64,000 nt of DNA from Bacteroidales bacterium (lineage in GTDB: Bacteria; Bacteroidota; Bacteroidia; Bacteroidales; UBA932): assembly GCA_017519185.1 (NCBI GenBank), contig JAFWSX010000023.1, positions 62,001 through 126,000 of the forward strand, written 5' to 3'. The position numbers and the translations under genes were made by a program. Below, piece after piece: positions 52,788 through 62,535 of this stretch. Position 1 is the stretch's first letter, and each line of letters begins with the position of its first letter. Under the pieces are notes generated by a model. It saw only the letters and a list, made by a program, of their open reading frames with translations. It ran no database searches and was not told the origin of the DNA.

Positions 52788-53659
52788 GATTATTTTTCAG
52801 GGAACTCCTTGGACTAGTATTCATATTGTCGGCGGTCGCCAAACTGGCGGGCGCCGATAATTTTGAACTGTATGTCTACAGTCTCGGGCTATTCCCGCTC
52901 GGAGCATCTTTCGTAATAGCGAGACTGGTCATAGCCCTGGAACTGTTCCTGGGTGTATGGCTGATGCTCAACACTCATCCCAAAGCGGCCTTAAAGCTGG
53001 CCGTGGCGCTGCTCGCCGGATTCTCGGCCTTCCTGGTCGTAATGATAATCAAGGGCAGCAAGGACAACTGCCACTGCTTCGGCGACCTGATAGATTTCAC
53101 CCCCTGGCAGTCGTTCATCAAGAATGGGGTCCTGCTGCTGATCGCAGTCCTGTCTCTCAAGGCCAGGCCGTTCAACATTCCGCACAGGAACCTCATCGCA
53201 GCGCTGACTGCAGCCGCTTCATTGGCAGCAGTCTTCATCATATCCCCTCCTGACAACTTCAGGTATTCCAGCTATGCCATCGAAGGCTTCAACCAGGAGA
53301 TATTCGACAAAGCCGTAGCAGAAGGCCAGATAGACGAGTCGCTGGCCGAAGGAGAAGACATAACCTGCTTCTTCAGCTTCAGCTGCGAATTCTGCCATAT
53401 GACGGCAAAGAAACTCAGCATAATGCTCGAACGCGGAGCTTTCGAAGGCGCAGACGTCAATGTCATAGTCGGCGGCAAGCACGATGACTTCGCTGCAGAT
53501 GCAGCCGCCTTCTTCGCCGATTCACAATTGCCTTATGACAGAATAGACTCACTCTCCGCCAACACATTCCTCCACATCACAAACGGGCATTATCCTGTAG
53601 TCATCCACACGCAGGACGGAAAGCTCCTCGAGCAGTGGAGCTACCGCGATCTGCACTGA
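52769..53659 (+). CDS. MauE/DoxX-like membrane protein fused to a thioredoxin-like domain
   Basis: 296 residues. Residues 1-160 form a MauE/DoxX-like membrane domain of about five helices with the periplasm-facing DNCHCFGDLIDF motif (Cys 101 and 103). Residues ~165-296 form a soluble thioredoxin-like domain with the redox motif CEFC at 206-209 and an extra Cys at 200. MauE-type proteins carry reducing or oxidising equivalents across the membrane for disulfide chemistry. The ATG overlaps the second lipoprotein gene, so translation is probably coupled. The substrate is unknown; the Cys-rich lipoproteins are obvious candidates. Confidence 0.82.
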   Translation: MHNDSLRLFFRELLGLVFILSAVAKLAGADNFELYVYSLGLFPLGASFVIARLVIALELFLGVWLMLNTHPKAALKLAVALLAGFSAFLVVMIIKGSKDNCHCFGDLIDFTPWQSFIKNGVLLLIAVLSLKARPFNIPHRNLIAALTAAASLAAVFIISPPDNFRYSSYAIEGFNQEIFDKAVAEGQIDESLAEGEDITCFFSFSCEFCHMTAKKLSIMLERGAFEGADVNVIVGGKHDDFAADAAAFFADSQLPYDRIDSLSANTFLHITNGHYPVVIHTQDGKLLEQWSYRDLH

Positions 53660-53671
53660 CGGAATAGCAGA

Positions 53672-55153
53672 CTATCCGTGATGTTCCTTGCGGAGAAGGT
53701 CCAGGACAGTCTTCACGGGATTGAAAGTGATGAGCGGAACATCCACGAACTGAGTGTTCCAGTCCGACATCGCACCGTTCCAGAGTCCCGGCAGCTCAAG
53801 AGCCTTCAGGTTGCGCCCCTCATAACTCTTCGATGAAATGAACCCCGCCTGTGGATCCACGAAACGAGTCAGGTCGAACTTGCCGCCCTTGTAGTTCATC
53901 GGGCTGCAGACAAGATCCACCGGATTGAAATGAGTACCGGCTGCAAACAGACCCGCTGTAGCAGGATCCTCCGGATTCAGCTGCACGCTCTCCAGAATCT
54001 GAAGCGAAGTCGCACCGTCACGGTCCCTGACGATGAAAGGCCCACCGCCCGGCTCACCGAGATTGCGCACCATTCCGCACACCCTGATAGGACGGTTCAA
54101 CTTGGCGTGGATACGGGCAAGCATCCTGCGTTTTGACGAGTCGAAATCCGACTCCGGGAAAGTAACGCAGAACTCCTTGTCGAGGAAATCCACCATCTCC
54201 CAGATGAACTCGCTGTCATCACAGCCCTCGTCGATGCGGCGCAGATAGTCGAAGACACGGCCTCTGAGCTGCAGCAGACGGCCCGCCAGCAGCTTCTTCC
54301 AAAGCACAGTCTGCTCAATGCCAGACTGATGAATCACATTGTCGATATTCTTGATGACGATGACGTCAGACTTGATGTCATTGACATTCTCAATCAAGGC
54401 TCCGTGTCCGCCCGGGCGGAACAGCAGGCTGCCGTCAGCCTTGCGGAAAGGAGTGTTGTCCTCATTGACGGCCACAGTATCCGTAGACTTGGACTGGAGA
54501 GTGAACTTCACATCGTAACGCACACCGAACATAGCCTCATACCTCGGTCTTACGGCCTCATACATCGCCTTGTAGGCATCCAGATGCTCAGGAGAAACCG
54601 AATAGATGAGGTTGACCTTGCCCTCAGCATCCTTGGCGTATAGCGCACCCTCGACAAGATGCTCTTCAAAGGCGGTTCTGCTGTAGTCGGCGTAACGATG
54701 GAAAGCGACCTGCCCCTTCGACTTGCTTCCATAGCCCAGTCCGTCTTCCTTCAGTGTCTCGGACAGAATGCCCTTGTCATCCTTGCCGGCGAACTTCGCG
54801 TCATCGTAGAACGCAAACTCCTTGATGTGACGGCAGAAAACCTCAGCCGGAGAATCCGCAGGCAACTCCTCCCCTTTCTCCACGATGTCCAGACCCTTGA
54901 ACAGATCCTTGAACATCCTCGAGGCAGCACCGCTCGCAGGGACGAACTTCGTCACCTTTGCGCCGGAATCCTCAAGTGCCTTGAGAGCCGCCGCTTTCTG
55001 ATCATCGTCAAGAAACGTGATGCCCTTCTCTTCAGTTGCCGCATTTATTACGTCCAGATACGGGAATCCCGTCCTGAAAGCTTCCAGTTGTGTATTCAAT
55101 TTCTCCTCAGAGATGCCGAGGCGTTCAAGTTGAAGCAGATCTTTTTCTTCCAT
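53672..55153 (-). CDS. DUF4301 domain protein
   Basis: 493 residues, matching the DUF4301 family of Bacteroidetes over its whole length. Visible motifs include FVPASGAASRMFKDLF (resembling a nucleotide-sugar pyrophosphorylase loop), FRPGGHGALIENVND and the VCGMVRNLGEPGGGPFIV block. The function is not known. It is a single gene convergent with the MauE fusion (12 bp apart). A near-consensus -7 box TAACTTTA lies at 55186-55179. Confidence 0.9.
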   Translation of the reverse strand: MEEKDLLQLERLGISEEKLNTQLEAFRTGFPYLDVINAATEEKGITFLDDDQKAAALKALEDSGAKVTKFVPASGAASRMFKDLFKGLDIVEKGEELPADSPAEVFCRHIKEFAFYDDAKFAGKDDKGILSETLKEDGLGYGSKSKGQVAFHRYADYSRTAFEEHLVEGALYAKDAEGKVNLIYSVSPEHLDAYKAMYEAVRPRYEAMFGVRYDVKFTLQSKSTDTVAVNEDNTPFRKADGSLLFRPGGHGALIENVNDIKSDVIVIKNIDNVIHQSGIEQTVLWKKLLAGRLLQLRGRVFDYLRRIDEGCDDSEFIWEMVDFLDKEFCVTFPESDFDSSKRRMLARIHAKLNRPIRVCGMVRNLGEPGGGPFIVRDRDGATSLQILESVQLNPEDPATAGLFAAGTHFNPVDLVCSPMNYKGGKFDLTRFVDPQAGFISSKSYEGRNLKALELPGLWNGAMSDWNTQFVDVPLITFNPVKTVLDLLRKEHHG

Positions 55154-55222
55154 AATGTCATTTTTCGATATAGTTGGATAAAGTTACGATTCTTTTTTCT
55201 CTTTTAATAGATGTAAAATGAC

Positions 55223-55230
55223 TATTTTTG
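55223..55230 (+). promoter_or_regulatory. -7 box of lysA
   Basis: TATTTTTG, 18 nt before the ATG at 55249. It includes part of the TTG at 55228 that would be the start of a longer frame, so that TTG is unlikely to be used. Confidence 0.5.
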
Positions 55231-55248
55231 CGGTCAAATTGCCAAAGA

Positions 55249-56406
55249 ATGATCACCCAAAGCGCACTTCAGTCATTCAACAGGATGGAGACTCCATTTT
55301 TCTACTATGACATGGACATTCTCCGCCGTACTGTTGATAATTTCGCTTCCACGCTTGAAAAATATGGCATTACAGCCCACTATGCAGTCAAGGCCAACTC
55401 CAACGGCCGGATATTGAAAACCATCAGCGGCGCAGGCATCCAGGCCGAGTGCGCCACCGGCAATGAGATAACACTCGCCCTCGCGAACGGTTTTCCTGCC
55501 TCCGGCGTTTTCTTCGACGGAGTAGCCAAGACCGACAAGGAAATAAAAACCGCCCTTGAGGCCGGAGTCGAACTCTTCAACTGCGAGAGCATACAGGAAC
55601 TGGAAGTCATCGACGCCATTGCCGGCGGAATGGGGCTGAAAGCTGCCATAGCGGTCAGAGTCAATCCGGATGTTGATGCCAAGACGCACAAATACATCAC
55701 CACGGGAACTGAAGAAGACAAGTTCGGCATCAGCTCGTGGGCTTTCGAAGAACTGTTCGCCACCCTGGCACGCTGCCGCAACCTGACATTCACTGGCATC
55801 CATATGCACGCCGGCTCGCAGATCACTGACATGAACGTCTATGCAGAGCTCTGCAAGAAAGCCGCCGAGTTCGAGAAACTCTTCACCCAGAGGGGCTTCG
55901 ACGTCAAGGTGCTCAATCTGGGAGGCGGTTTGGGCGTCGATTACGAAAAGCCGCTGGACAACTGGATGCCGGACATTGAAGGGCTCTGCCGCACCATTTC
56001 GCAGAACATCTCCCTCAAGCCTGGCCAGTCAATCCATATAGAACCCGGCAGGGCGATGGTTGCGAACTGCGCGCACATCATCAGCAGGGCTGTCTATGTG
56101 AAAGAGGGACAGAAGAAGAAATTCGCCATACTGGACTGCGGTATGCACACCCTCATCCGTCCCGCCCTCTACCAGGCAAAACACCTTGTGGAAAATCTGT
56201 CCTGCAAGGAGCCGCTGGAGAAATATGACGTGGTGGGCTGCGTGTGCGAGTCGAGCGACACTTTCGCGAAAGACTTCGTGGGAGGCGCTCCCCACAGGGG
56301 AGACTTTTTCGCCATCCACAGCGCCGGTGCCTATGGCCAGGTTATGAATATGAGATATCTGCAGAGGGATCTTGCCCCTGCGGTTTATTCAGATGATATA
56401 AAGTAA
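55249..56406 (+). CDS. lysA: Diaminopimelate decarboxylase
   Basis: 385 residues, PLP enzyme producing lysine from meso-diaminopimelate. The PLP Lys lies in HYAVKANSNGRILK, the phosphate loop in NLGGGLGVDYE, the substrate loop in EPGRAMVANCAHI, and the catalytic Cys of the partner subunit in GCVCESSDTFAKD. The ATG at 55249 (MITQSALQSF) was chosen over TTG at 55228. ffh follows after 16 nt. Confidence 0.95.
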   Translation: MITQSALQSFNRMETPFFYYDMDILRRTVDNFASTLEKYGITAHYAVKANSNGRILKTISGAGIQAECATGNEITLALANGFPASGVFFDGVAKTDKEIKTALEAGVELFNCESIQELEVIDAIAGGMGLKAAIAVRVNPDVDAKTHKYITTGTEEDKFGISSWAFEELFATLARCRNLTFTGIHMHAGSQITDMNVYAELCKKAAEFEKLFTQRGFDVKVLNLGGGLGVDYEKPLDNWMPDIEGLCRTISQNISLKPGQSIHIEPGRAMVANCAHIISRAVYVKEGQKKKFAILDCGMHTLIRPALYQAKHLVENLSCKEPLEKYDVVGCVCESSDTFAKDFVGGAPHRGDFFAIHSAGAYGQVMNMRYLQRDLAPAVYSDDIK

Positions 56407-56422
56407 AAAGAATTACACGCTT

Positions 56423-57745
56423 ATGTTTGAAAATCTAACTGACAGACTGGAGAAGTCCTTCAAACTGATCAAGGGACAGGGAAAAATCACGGAAATAAAC
56501 ATTTCCGAGACTATGAAGGATGTGCGCAAGGCACTTCTCGACGCCGATGTCAGCTACAAGATAGCGAAGAGTTTCTGCGATGAAGTGAAGCAGAAAGCCC
56601 TCGGACAGGATGTCCTCAAGGCCGTCCGCCCGGAGCAGATGATAGTCAAGATAGTCCACGACGAGCTGGCCGAACTGATGGGCAGCGAGCACAGCGACAT
56701 CAACATCAAGGGCCATCCCGGCATTGTGCTGGTCAGCGGCCTCCAGGGTTCAGGTAAGACCACGTTCTGCGGCAAGCTGGCTCTCAACTGCAAGAGCAAG
56801 AGAAGCCAGAGAGTGCTTCTGGTGGCTGGAGACGTATACCGTCCTGCTGCCATCGACCAGTTGAAGGTTCTGGCCGAGCAGATACAGGTTCCGGTCTACA
56901 CCGAAGAAGGTGTCAAGGATCCGGTAGGCATCGCCCGCCGCGCCATCGACTATGCCCGCAAGGAGGGCTACTCTCTGGTGATCGTCGATACCGCCGGACG
57001 TCTGGCAGTCGACGAGCAGATGATGGACGAGATCGCTGCCATCAAGCAAGCCGTCAACCCTACTGAGACTCTCTTCGTAGTCGATGCAATGACCGGCCAG
57101 GATGCAGTGGAGACAGCCAAGGCATTCAACGACCGTCTCGACTTCGACGGAGTGGTTCTCACCAAGATGGACGGTGACACCCGTGGCGGTGCAGCGCTCA
57201 GCATCAAGGCCGTCGTCGGCAAGCCCATCAAGTTCATAAGCTCCGGCGAAAAACTCGAGGCTCTCGACATCTTCTACCCTGCCCGTATTGCAGACCGTAT
57301 CCTCGGTATGGGTGACGTCGTTTCGTTCGTGGAGAAAGCCCAGGAGCAGTTCGACGAGGAAGAAGCCCGAAAGCTCCACAAGAAACTCGCCCACGACCAG
57401 TTCACCATAACCGACTTCTACCAGCAGATCCAGCAGATCAAGAAGATGGGCAACATCAAGGACCTCGCGTCGATGATACCCGGCATGGGCAAGATGCTCA
57501 AGGACGTGGACATCGACAATTCGTCGTTCAAGAGCATCGAAGCCATCATCCAGTCAATGACCGTACAGGAGCGCGAGAACCCGACCATCATCAACGGAAG
57601 CAGGCGCAAGAGAATCGCAGCAGGCAGCGGAACTTCCATCGAGGAAGTGAACAGGCTCCTGAAGCAGTTCGAACAGACCCGCAAGATGATGAAGACCGTA
57701 GCCGGTGGACCGGCCGCCAAACTGATGAAGAAAAAACGCAGATAA
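56423..57745 (+). CDS. ffh: Signal recognition particle protein Ffh
   Basis: 440 residues. Ffh binds signal sequences of nascent membrane proteins with SRP RNA. N domain (residues 1-90), GTPase domain with [38 protein letters not shown] and [14 protein letters not shown], and a Met-rich M domain with [20 protein letters not shown]. The C-terminus is basic (LMKKKRR). folD starts 1 nt after the stop. Confidence 0.98.
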   Translation: MFENLTDRLEKSFKLIKGQGKITEINISETMKDVRKALLDADVSYKIAKSFCDEVKQKALGQDVLKAVRPEQMIVKIVHDELAELMGSEHSDINIKGHPGIVLVSGLQGSGKTTFCGKLALNCKSKRSQRVLLVAGDVYRPAAIDQLKVLAEQIQVPVYTEEGVKDPVGIARRAIDYARKEGYSLVIVDTAGRLAVDEQMMDEIAAIKQAVNPTETLFVVDAMTGQDAVETAKAFNDRLDFDGVVLTKMDGDTRGGAALSIKAVVGKPIKFISSGEKLEALDIFYPARIADRILGMGDVVSFVEKAQEQFDEEEARKLHKKLAHDQFTITDFYQQIQQIKKMGNIKDLASMIPGMGKMLKDVDIDNSSFKSIEAIIQSMTVQERENPTIINGSRRKRIAAGSGTSIEEVNRLLKQFEQTRKMMKTVAGGPAAKLMKKKRR

Positions 57746-57746
57746 A

Positions 57747-58628
57747 ATGACACTACTCGACGGAAGAGCCACATCGGCAAACCTTCAGGCTCAGATAGCA
57801 GCCGAAGTTGATTACTTTGTAGACAAAGGATGGCGCAGGCCGCATCTGACTGCCATTCTCGTCGGTGAAGACGGCGCCAGCCAGACTTATGTTGCCAACA
57901 AGGAACGTTCCTGCAAGAAGGTAGGTTTCGACAGCACTGTGCTCCGCCTTCCTGAAAGCACCACCGAAGAAGAACTGCTTGCCGAAGTCAAAAGGCTCAA
58001 CAATGACGAAAGCGTCGACGGATTCATCATCCAGCTCCCGCTTCCCAGGCACATCGACGAGCAGAAGATAATAATGGCTGTCAGTCCCGCCAAGGATGTG
58101 GACGGTTTCCACCCCGAGAACGTTGGCCGTCTGTGTCTCGGGCTTGACACTTTCGTGAGCGCCACCCCCTACGGCATTATGACCCTTCTTGAGGAATATG
58201 GCATCGAGACAAGGGGCAAGCACTGCGTCGTGCTCGGCCGCAGCAACATTGTGGGACGTCCCATTGCCAACCTGCTTTCCGCCAAGGCAAAGCCCGGTGA
58301 CTGCACCGTGACGATCTGCCACAGCCGCACCCAGAACATCGAACAGTATACTAAGTCTGCCGACATCATCATAGCTGCCCTCGGAGTTCCCGGCTTCCTC
58401 AAGGGCGATATGGTCAAGGAAGGAGTCGTAGTAGTCGACGTCGGCATCACCAGGGTTCCTGCCGAGACCGAAAAAGGCTACCGCATAATGGGCGACGTCA
58501 ACTTCGACGAAGTGGCACCCAAATGTTCCTACATTACTCCCGTTCCGGGCGGTGTCGGTCCAATGACCATCGTTTCGCTGATGCGAAACACACTCAAGGC
58601 CTACAAGGCAAAACACGGCATCAAATAA
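57747..58628 (+). CDS. folD: Bifunctional methylenetetrahydrofolate dehydrogenase/cyclohydrolase FolD
   Basis: 293 residues. It oxidises methylene-THF and opens methenyl-THF to 10-formyl-THF. The active-site Lys lies in [16 protein letters not shown]; other marks are [41 protein letters not shown] and the C-terminal [16 protein letters not shown]. It lies between ffh and galM in a rightward group. Confidence 0.97.
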   Translation: MTLLDGRATSANLQAQIAAEVDYFVDKGWRRPHLTAILVGEDGASQTYVANKERSCKKVGFDSTVLRLPESTTEEELLAEVKRLNNDESVDGFIIQLPLPRHIDEQKIIMAVSPAKDVDGFHPENVGRLCLGLDTFVSATPYGIMTLLEEYGIETRGKHCVVLGRSNIVGRPIANLLSAKAKPGDCTVTICHSRTQNIEQYTKSADIIIAALGVPGFLKGDMVKEGVVVVDVGITRVPAETEKGYRIMGDVNFDEVAPKCSYITPVPGGVGPMTIVSLMRNTLKAYKAKHGIK

Positions 58629-58641
58629 AAACAACCATACA

Positions 58642-59748
58642 ATGAAAAAACATATTGCAAGCATTTTTATGGCAGCACTCGTACTTTGCAGCTGCAGCGG
58701 CGAGAAGTTCTCTGCAGAACCGCTGATGCTCGACCCTGCCGCATTCGTCACTGAATACGAAGGCAAGCTTGTGGCCCTCTACACACTCAAGAACAAGAAC
58801 GGAATGGTGGTCCAGGTTACGAACTACGGTGCCAGGACTGCATCGATCATCGTTCCCGACAAGGACAACAATCCGGTGGACGTCATCGTAGGCCACGACA
58901 ACATCCAGAGCTATCTCAACACCGCCAGCGTATCTTCAGCTTCTATCGTAGGCCGCGTGGTGAACCGTATCGCATACGGCAAGTTCACCCTCGACGGAGT
59001 GGACTACGAGTTGCCCATCAACAGTGGAGTCAACCATATCCACGGAGGCCCCAACGCAATGTACAAGCACGTCTGGGATGCCGAGCAGCTGGCTGACAAC
59101 AAGGTCAAGATGAGCTACTTCTCTCCCGACGGCGAAGAAGGCTATCCCGGCAACTTCAACATCAGCGTCACTTTCAGCCTCACTGACGACAATGCGCTGG
59201 TACTCGAATATGAGGCATCTACAGATGCTCCTACCCTCTGCAACCCTACCTTCCATCCGTTCTTCAATCTTCACGGAACTACTGAGAAGAGCAGCAACAG
59301 CCACATCTACTGGATGGATGCAGACTACTACACTCCCGTAGACGAGAACACAAATCCTACCGGAGAGATCGCTCCCGTAGAGGGAACCATCTACGACTTC
59401 AGGACTGCCGCAAGGGTCGATTCGAAGACCGATGCAGGCTATGACCTCAACTTCGTCCTCAACACCAAAGGTGACTCTTCAAAACCCTGCGCCACTCTTT
59501 ATGAGCCTGAAACCGGCATATGCCTGACTCTCTACACCGACCGTCCTGGCCTCCAGTATTATTCAGGCGGCAATATGAACGGCTATGAGGTCGGCAAGCG
59601 CGGCGGCGTGTTCCACAAGTTCAGCGGCGTGGCTCTCGAGACACAGTTCTTCCCTGACGCTCCCCACCACGACAATTTCCCGAGCATCGTGCTCCGTCCC
59701 GGAGAGAAATATACTCACTACGCGAAATATCAGTTCTCTGTGAAATAG
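58642..59748 (+). CDS. galM: Lipoprotein aldose 1-epimerase (galactose mutarotase)
   Basis: 368 residues. An N-terminal lipobox (LVLCSCSG) indicates export and membrane anchoring; cytosolic GalM proteins lack it. Catalytic elements: NYGARTASIIVPD, GRVVNRIAYGKF, NSGVNHIHGGPNA with the His, the second His in NPTFHPFFNLHG, and the catalytic Glu in GVALETQFFPDAPHH. It probably mutarotates sugars released in the periplasm. It is the last gene of the lysA-ffh-folD-galM run, before a strong terminator. Confidence 0.93.
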   Translation: MKKHIASIFMAALVLCSCSGEKFSAEPLMLDPAAFVTEYEGKLVALYTLKNKNGMVVQVTNYGARTASIIVPDKDNNPVDVIVGHDNIQSYLNTASVSSASIVGRVVNRIAYGKFTLDGVDYELPINSGVNHIHGGPNAMYKHVWDAEQLADNKVKMSYFSPDGEEGYPGNFNISVTFSLTDDNALVLEYEASTDAPTLCNPTFHPFFNLHGTTEKSSNSHIYWMDADYYTPVDENTNPTGEIAPVEGTIYDFRTAARVDSKTDAGYDLNFVLNTKGDSSKPCATLYEPETGICLTLYTDRPGLQYYSGGNMNGYEVGKRGGVFHKFSGVALETQFFPDAPHHDNFPSIVLRPGEKYTHYAKYQFSVK

Positions 59749-59764
59749 CGGGAAGTTTTACAAC

Positions 59765-59802
59765 TAAGAAAGCCGGCCCTCGTCGAGAGCCGGCTTTCTT
59801 GT
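59765..59802. terminator. Bidirectional terminator between galM and the NCS2 permease
   Basis: AAGAAAGCCGGC and GCCGGCTTTCTT form a 12-bp stem with an 11-nt loop, and the T-rich end gives function in both directions. Confidence 0.85.
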
Positions 59803-59817
59803 TTTCAGGCGAGTGCC

Positions 59818-61134
59818 TTAGATGAAGATGTACTTGAGGATGAAGAGTACCGCAAGAACCCACATTGTGGGAGATATCTTCTTGAACTTGCCTGCGCAGG
59901 CATTGAGGACAACGTAAGAGATGACGCCGAGAAGGATACCGTCAGAGATTGAGTAGGCTACCGGCATAAGCAGCACGCAGATGAATGCGGGGATGCTCTC
60001 CGAGAAGTCTTCCCAGTCGATCTTGACGATAGGAGTCATCATCATCACGCCCACAATGACCAGTGCGGGAGCCGTAGCTGCGCTGGGGATGGCGAGGAAC
60101 AGCGGTGAAAGGAAGAGAGCCAGGGCGAAGCAGACAGCTACAGTGAATGCAGTGAGACCTGTACGGCCACCTGCGCCGACGCCTGATGCACTCTCCACAT
60201 AAGTGGTGGTGGTAGAAGTACCGAAGCAGGCACCTGCCACAGTTGCGATTGAGTCTGCCATGAACATCTTGTCGATGCCTTCCACGTTGCCTTTCTCATC
60301 TACCATCCCGGCTTTCTGGGAAACGCCGATGAGGGTACCCATCGTGTCGAACATATCGATGAAGAGGAAGGTGAAGACAACGGCCAGCATATCCAGGCTG
60401 AAGATGCTGCCCCACTCGAACTTGCAGAAGATGGGAGCGATGCTGTCGGGAGCAGAAACCACACCGTTGAAAGAGGTGATGGCCGCACCTGTTGCAGGAT
60501 CCTTGATGATGAGTCCGATGACAGTGGTGACAAGGATGCCGAGCAGGATGGCGCCCTTTACCTTGAGGATTACCAGCGCACCTGTGATGACGATGCCGAT
60601 GACGGCCAGCAGGGCTGTACCGTGGGTGATGTCGCCAAGTGCCACAAGGGTAGAGTCATTGTTGGCGATGATGCCGGCGTTCTGAAGGCCGATGAAGGCG
60701 ATGAACAGGCCGATACCGGCGCCGATGGCGTGCTTGAGGCTCAGAGGAATGGCGTTAAGTATCCAGGAGCGTACCTTGGTAAGGGTAAGGATGATGAAAA
60801 GGATACCTTCGATGAACACTGCAGTGAGCGCAAACTGCCAGCTATGCCCCATTCCGAGGCATACTGTAAATACGAAGAAAGCGTTCAGTCCCATTCCGGG
60901 AGCCAGGGCGAACGGCTTCTTTGCATAGAGAGCCATCACCAGCGTACCTACGAGGGCTGCCAGTGCGGTGGCGGTGAACACCGAGCCGCGCGGCATGTCA
61001 AGGGCGCCGAAGATATTGGGATTGACAGCAAGGATATAGGCCATCGTAAGGAAGGTGGTTATACCCGCTACAATCTCCGTACGGACTGCGTGCTTGGAAG
61101 CATCAAATCCGAAAGCTTTGCTTAAAAATCTCAT
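59818..61134 (-). CDS. NCS2 family purine permease (AzgA/PbuG type)
   Basis: 438 residues with about 12-14 membrane segments. It matches the AzgA-like NCS2 transporters for adenine, guanine and hypoxanthine: GITTFLTMAYILAVNPNIF, KPFALAPGMGLNAFFVF, and the substrate helix region ESASGVGAGGRTGLTAFTV. It is the third gene after apt and DUF5020, so purine base uptake coupled to apt is likely. The 17-nt gap to DUF5020 has no promoter. Confidence 0.93.
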   Translation of the reverse strand: MRFLSKAFGFDASKHAVRTEIVAGITTFLTMAYILAVNPNIFGALDMPRGSVFTATALAALVGTLVMALYAKKPFALAPGMGLNAFFVFTVCLGMGHSWQFALTAVFIEGILFIILTLTKVRSWILNAIPLSLKHAIGAGIGLFIAFIGLQNAGIIANNDSTLVALGDITHGTALLAVIGIVITGALVILKVKGAILLGILVTTVIGLIIKDPATGAAITSFNGVVSAPDSIAPIFCKFEWGSIFSLDMLAVVFTFLFIDMFDTMGTLIGVSQKAGMVDEKGNVEGIDKMFMADSIATVAGACFGTSTTTTYVESASGVGAGGRTGLTAFTVAVCFALALFLSPLFLAIPSAATAPALVIVGVMMMTPIVKIDWEDFSESIPAFICVLLMPVAYSISDGILLGVISYVVLNACAGKFKKISPTMWVLAVLFILKYIFI

Positions 61135-61151
61135 AGTAGATATCGTTTAGA

Positions 61152-61859
61152 TCAGAAAACCCACTTGGTACCGATGCAAGGCATAGCGTGGAAACCCTGC
61201 ATGCCGGCGAAATTATAGCTGAGCTCAACCTCGCCTCCGATGTTGAAATGGTCGAATACCTGGAACCAGAGCTGAGGCTCTGAGAGGAACACCAGGTTGC
61301 TGCCCTCGCACCAGAAATCTGCGAAGCCTGAGAAACGAAGACCCTTGAGTCCGAAGAGATCCTGGAGACCCCATACTGCAGTGAACTGAAGCGGAACTTT
61401 AGAAGCAAGGTTCACGAAATGTTTGTAGAGGACCTTGAGGTTGAGGGTGTTGTTGAAATCGGCTGAGTGGAGGAAATAATCGAATCCGAACAGGAAAGCG
61501 CTGTTGACAGGGAAAGCCAGGCCTTCAGCATAGGCAGGAGTGTTGGTAGCCATACCGAAACCGCCGTTGTACTCTACCTGAAGAGAAAGAGGAGCCATAG
61601 CGCTCTCAGACCAGAAGTTCAGGCAGCGTGCAATCTCGAAATAGGTGTTGCTGGGAGATATGATCTTGTTCCCGTCCTTGTTGTTGTAATCGTAATCAAT
61701 GAAGAAGAAGGTATTTCCCCAGTTGTCCTGGTGGAAGCCTTCCAGAGTTGTTGTGAAATGTCCTCTTCCGAGATCATAGAAAGTCTGGAAGTTGGTCTGG
61801 GCGCTGGACATCCAGACCATTGCAAACAGTGCAAACAGCGAAATGAAGATTTTTTTCAT
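61152..61859 (-). CDS. DUF5020 outer-membrane protein
   Basis: 235 residues with a signal peptide (MKKIFISLFALFAMVWMSSA). The body alternates aromatic and polar residues (FQTFYDLGRGHFTTTLEGF, NTFFFIDYDYNNK) and ends AMPCIGTKWVF with a C-terminal Phe, the signature of outer-membrane barrels. The pattern recalls the Tsx nucleoside channel; DUF5020 itself is of unknown function. Position between apt and a purine permease supports nucleoside or base passage, which is inference. Confidence 0.85.
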   Translation of the reverse strand: MKKIFISLFALFAMVWMSSAQTNFQTFYDLGRGHFTTTLEGFHQDNWGNTFFFIDYDYNNKDGNKIISPSNTYFEIARCLNFWSESAMAPLSLQVEYNGGFGMATNTPAYAEGLAFPVNSAFLFGFDYFLHSADFNNTLNLKVLYKHFVNLASKVPLQFTAVWGLQDLFGLKGLRFSGFADFWCEGSNLVFLSEPQLWFQVFDHFNIGGEVELSYNFAGMQGFHAMPCIGTKWVF

Positions 61860-61882
61860 AATTATGATTATTAGGTCGAATA

Positions 61883-62416
61883 TTATTTCTCCGAGAGTTG
61901 CAGCAGGCTTGTCACTTCTACTTCCGGGGGTATGGGGCTGCTGCGGGGTATGTCGACTATGTCGATGATGAAATTGGCATAAATGGCCTTGGGATTGAAC
62001 TGTTTCACAAGGCGGACCGCCGCCAGGGCCGTGCCGCCGGTTGCGAGGATGTCGTCGTGGATGAGGACTACGTCGTCAGGTCCGAGTGCGTCGGTATGCA
62101 TCTCGATGGTGTCGAGGCCGTATTCCTTCGAATACAGTTCGCGGACTGTCTCGGCAGGCAGTTTGCCGGACTTGCGAATAGGGACGAAGCCGATGCCGAG
62201 TTTTGCGGCTACGGCAGCTGCTACCACGAAGCCGCGGGATTCGATTCCGGCCACTTTGGTGACACCCTTGCCGCGATAAAGGTCGCAGGTGGCGTTCACT
62301 ATCTCATTGAAACATTCAGCATCCTTGAACAGTGTCGTAACGTCGAAAAACGTTATTCCCTTGACGGGATAATCAGGCACTGTACGGAGATTTTTAGTCA
62401 GTTTTTCCTTATTCAT
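61883..62416 (-). CDS. apt: Adenine phosphoribosyltransferase
   Basis: 177 residues, making AMP from adenine and PRPP. The PRPP-binding loop is VVLIHDDILATGGTALAAV; the N-terminal FFDVTTLFKDAECF and GIESRGFVVAAAVA match the family. A near-consensus -7 box TATCTTTA lies at 62428-62421, just before the ATG. It leads the apt-DUF5020-NCS2 group. Confidence 0.97.
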   Translation of the reverse strand: MNKEKLTKNLRTVPDYPVKGITFFDVTTLFKDAECFNEIVNATCDLYRGKGVTKVAGIESRGFVVAAAVAAKLGIGFVPIRKSGKLPAETVRELYSKEYGLDTIEMHTDALGPDDVVLIHDDILATGGTALAAVRLVKQFNPKAIYANFIIDIVDIPRSSPIPPEVEVTSLLQLSEK

Positions 62417-62535
62417 ACTATAAAGATAGTCCTAAACAAGGAGTCCGCCCTCCTACCCCCTTTACGTTTTATTCACAACTTTTGAACATAAAACAAATAC
62501 AATAGCTAAAAAGACATCCTGAGTTATATCAGATA

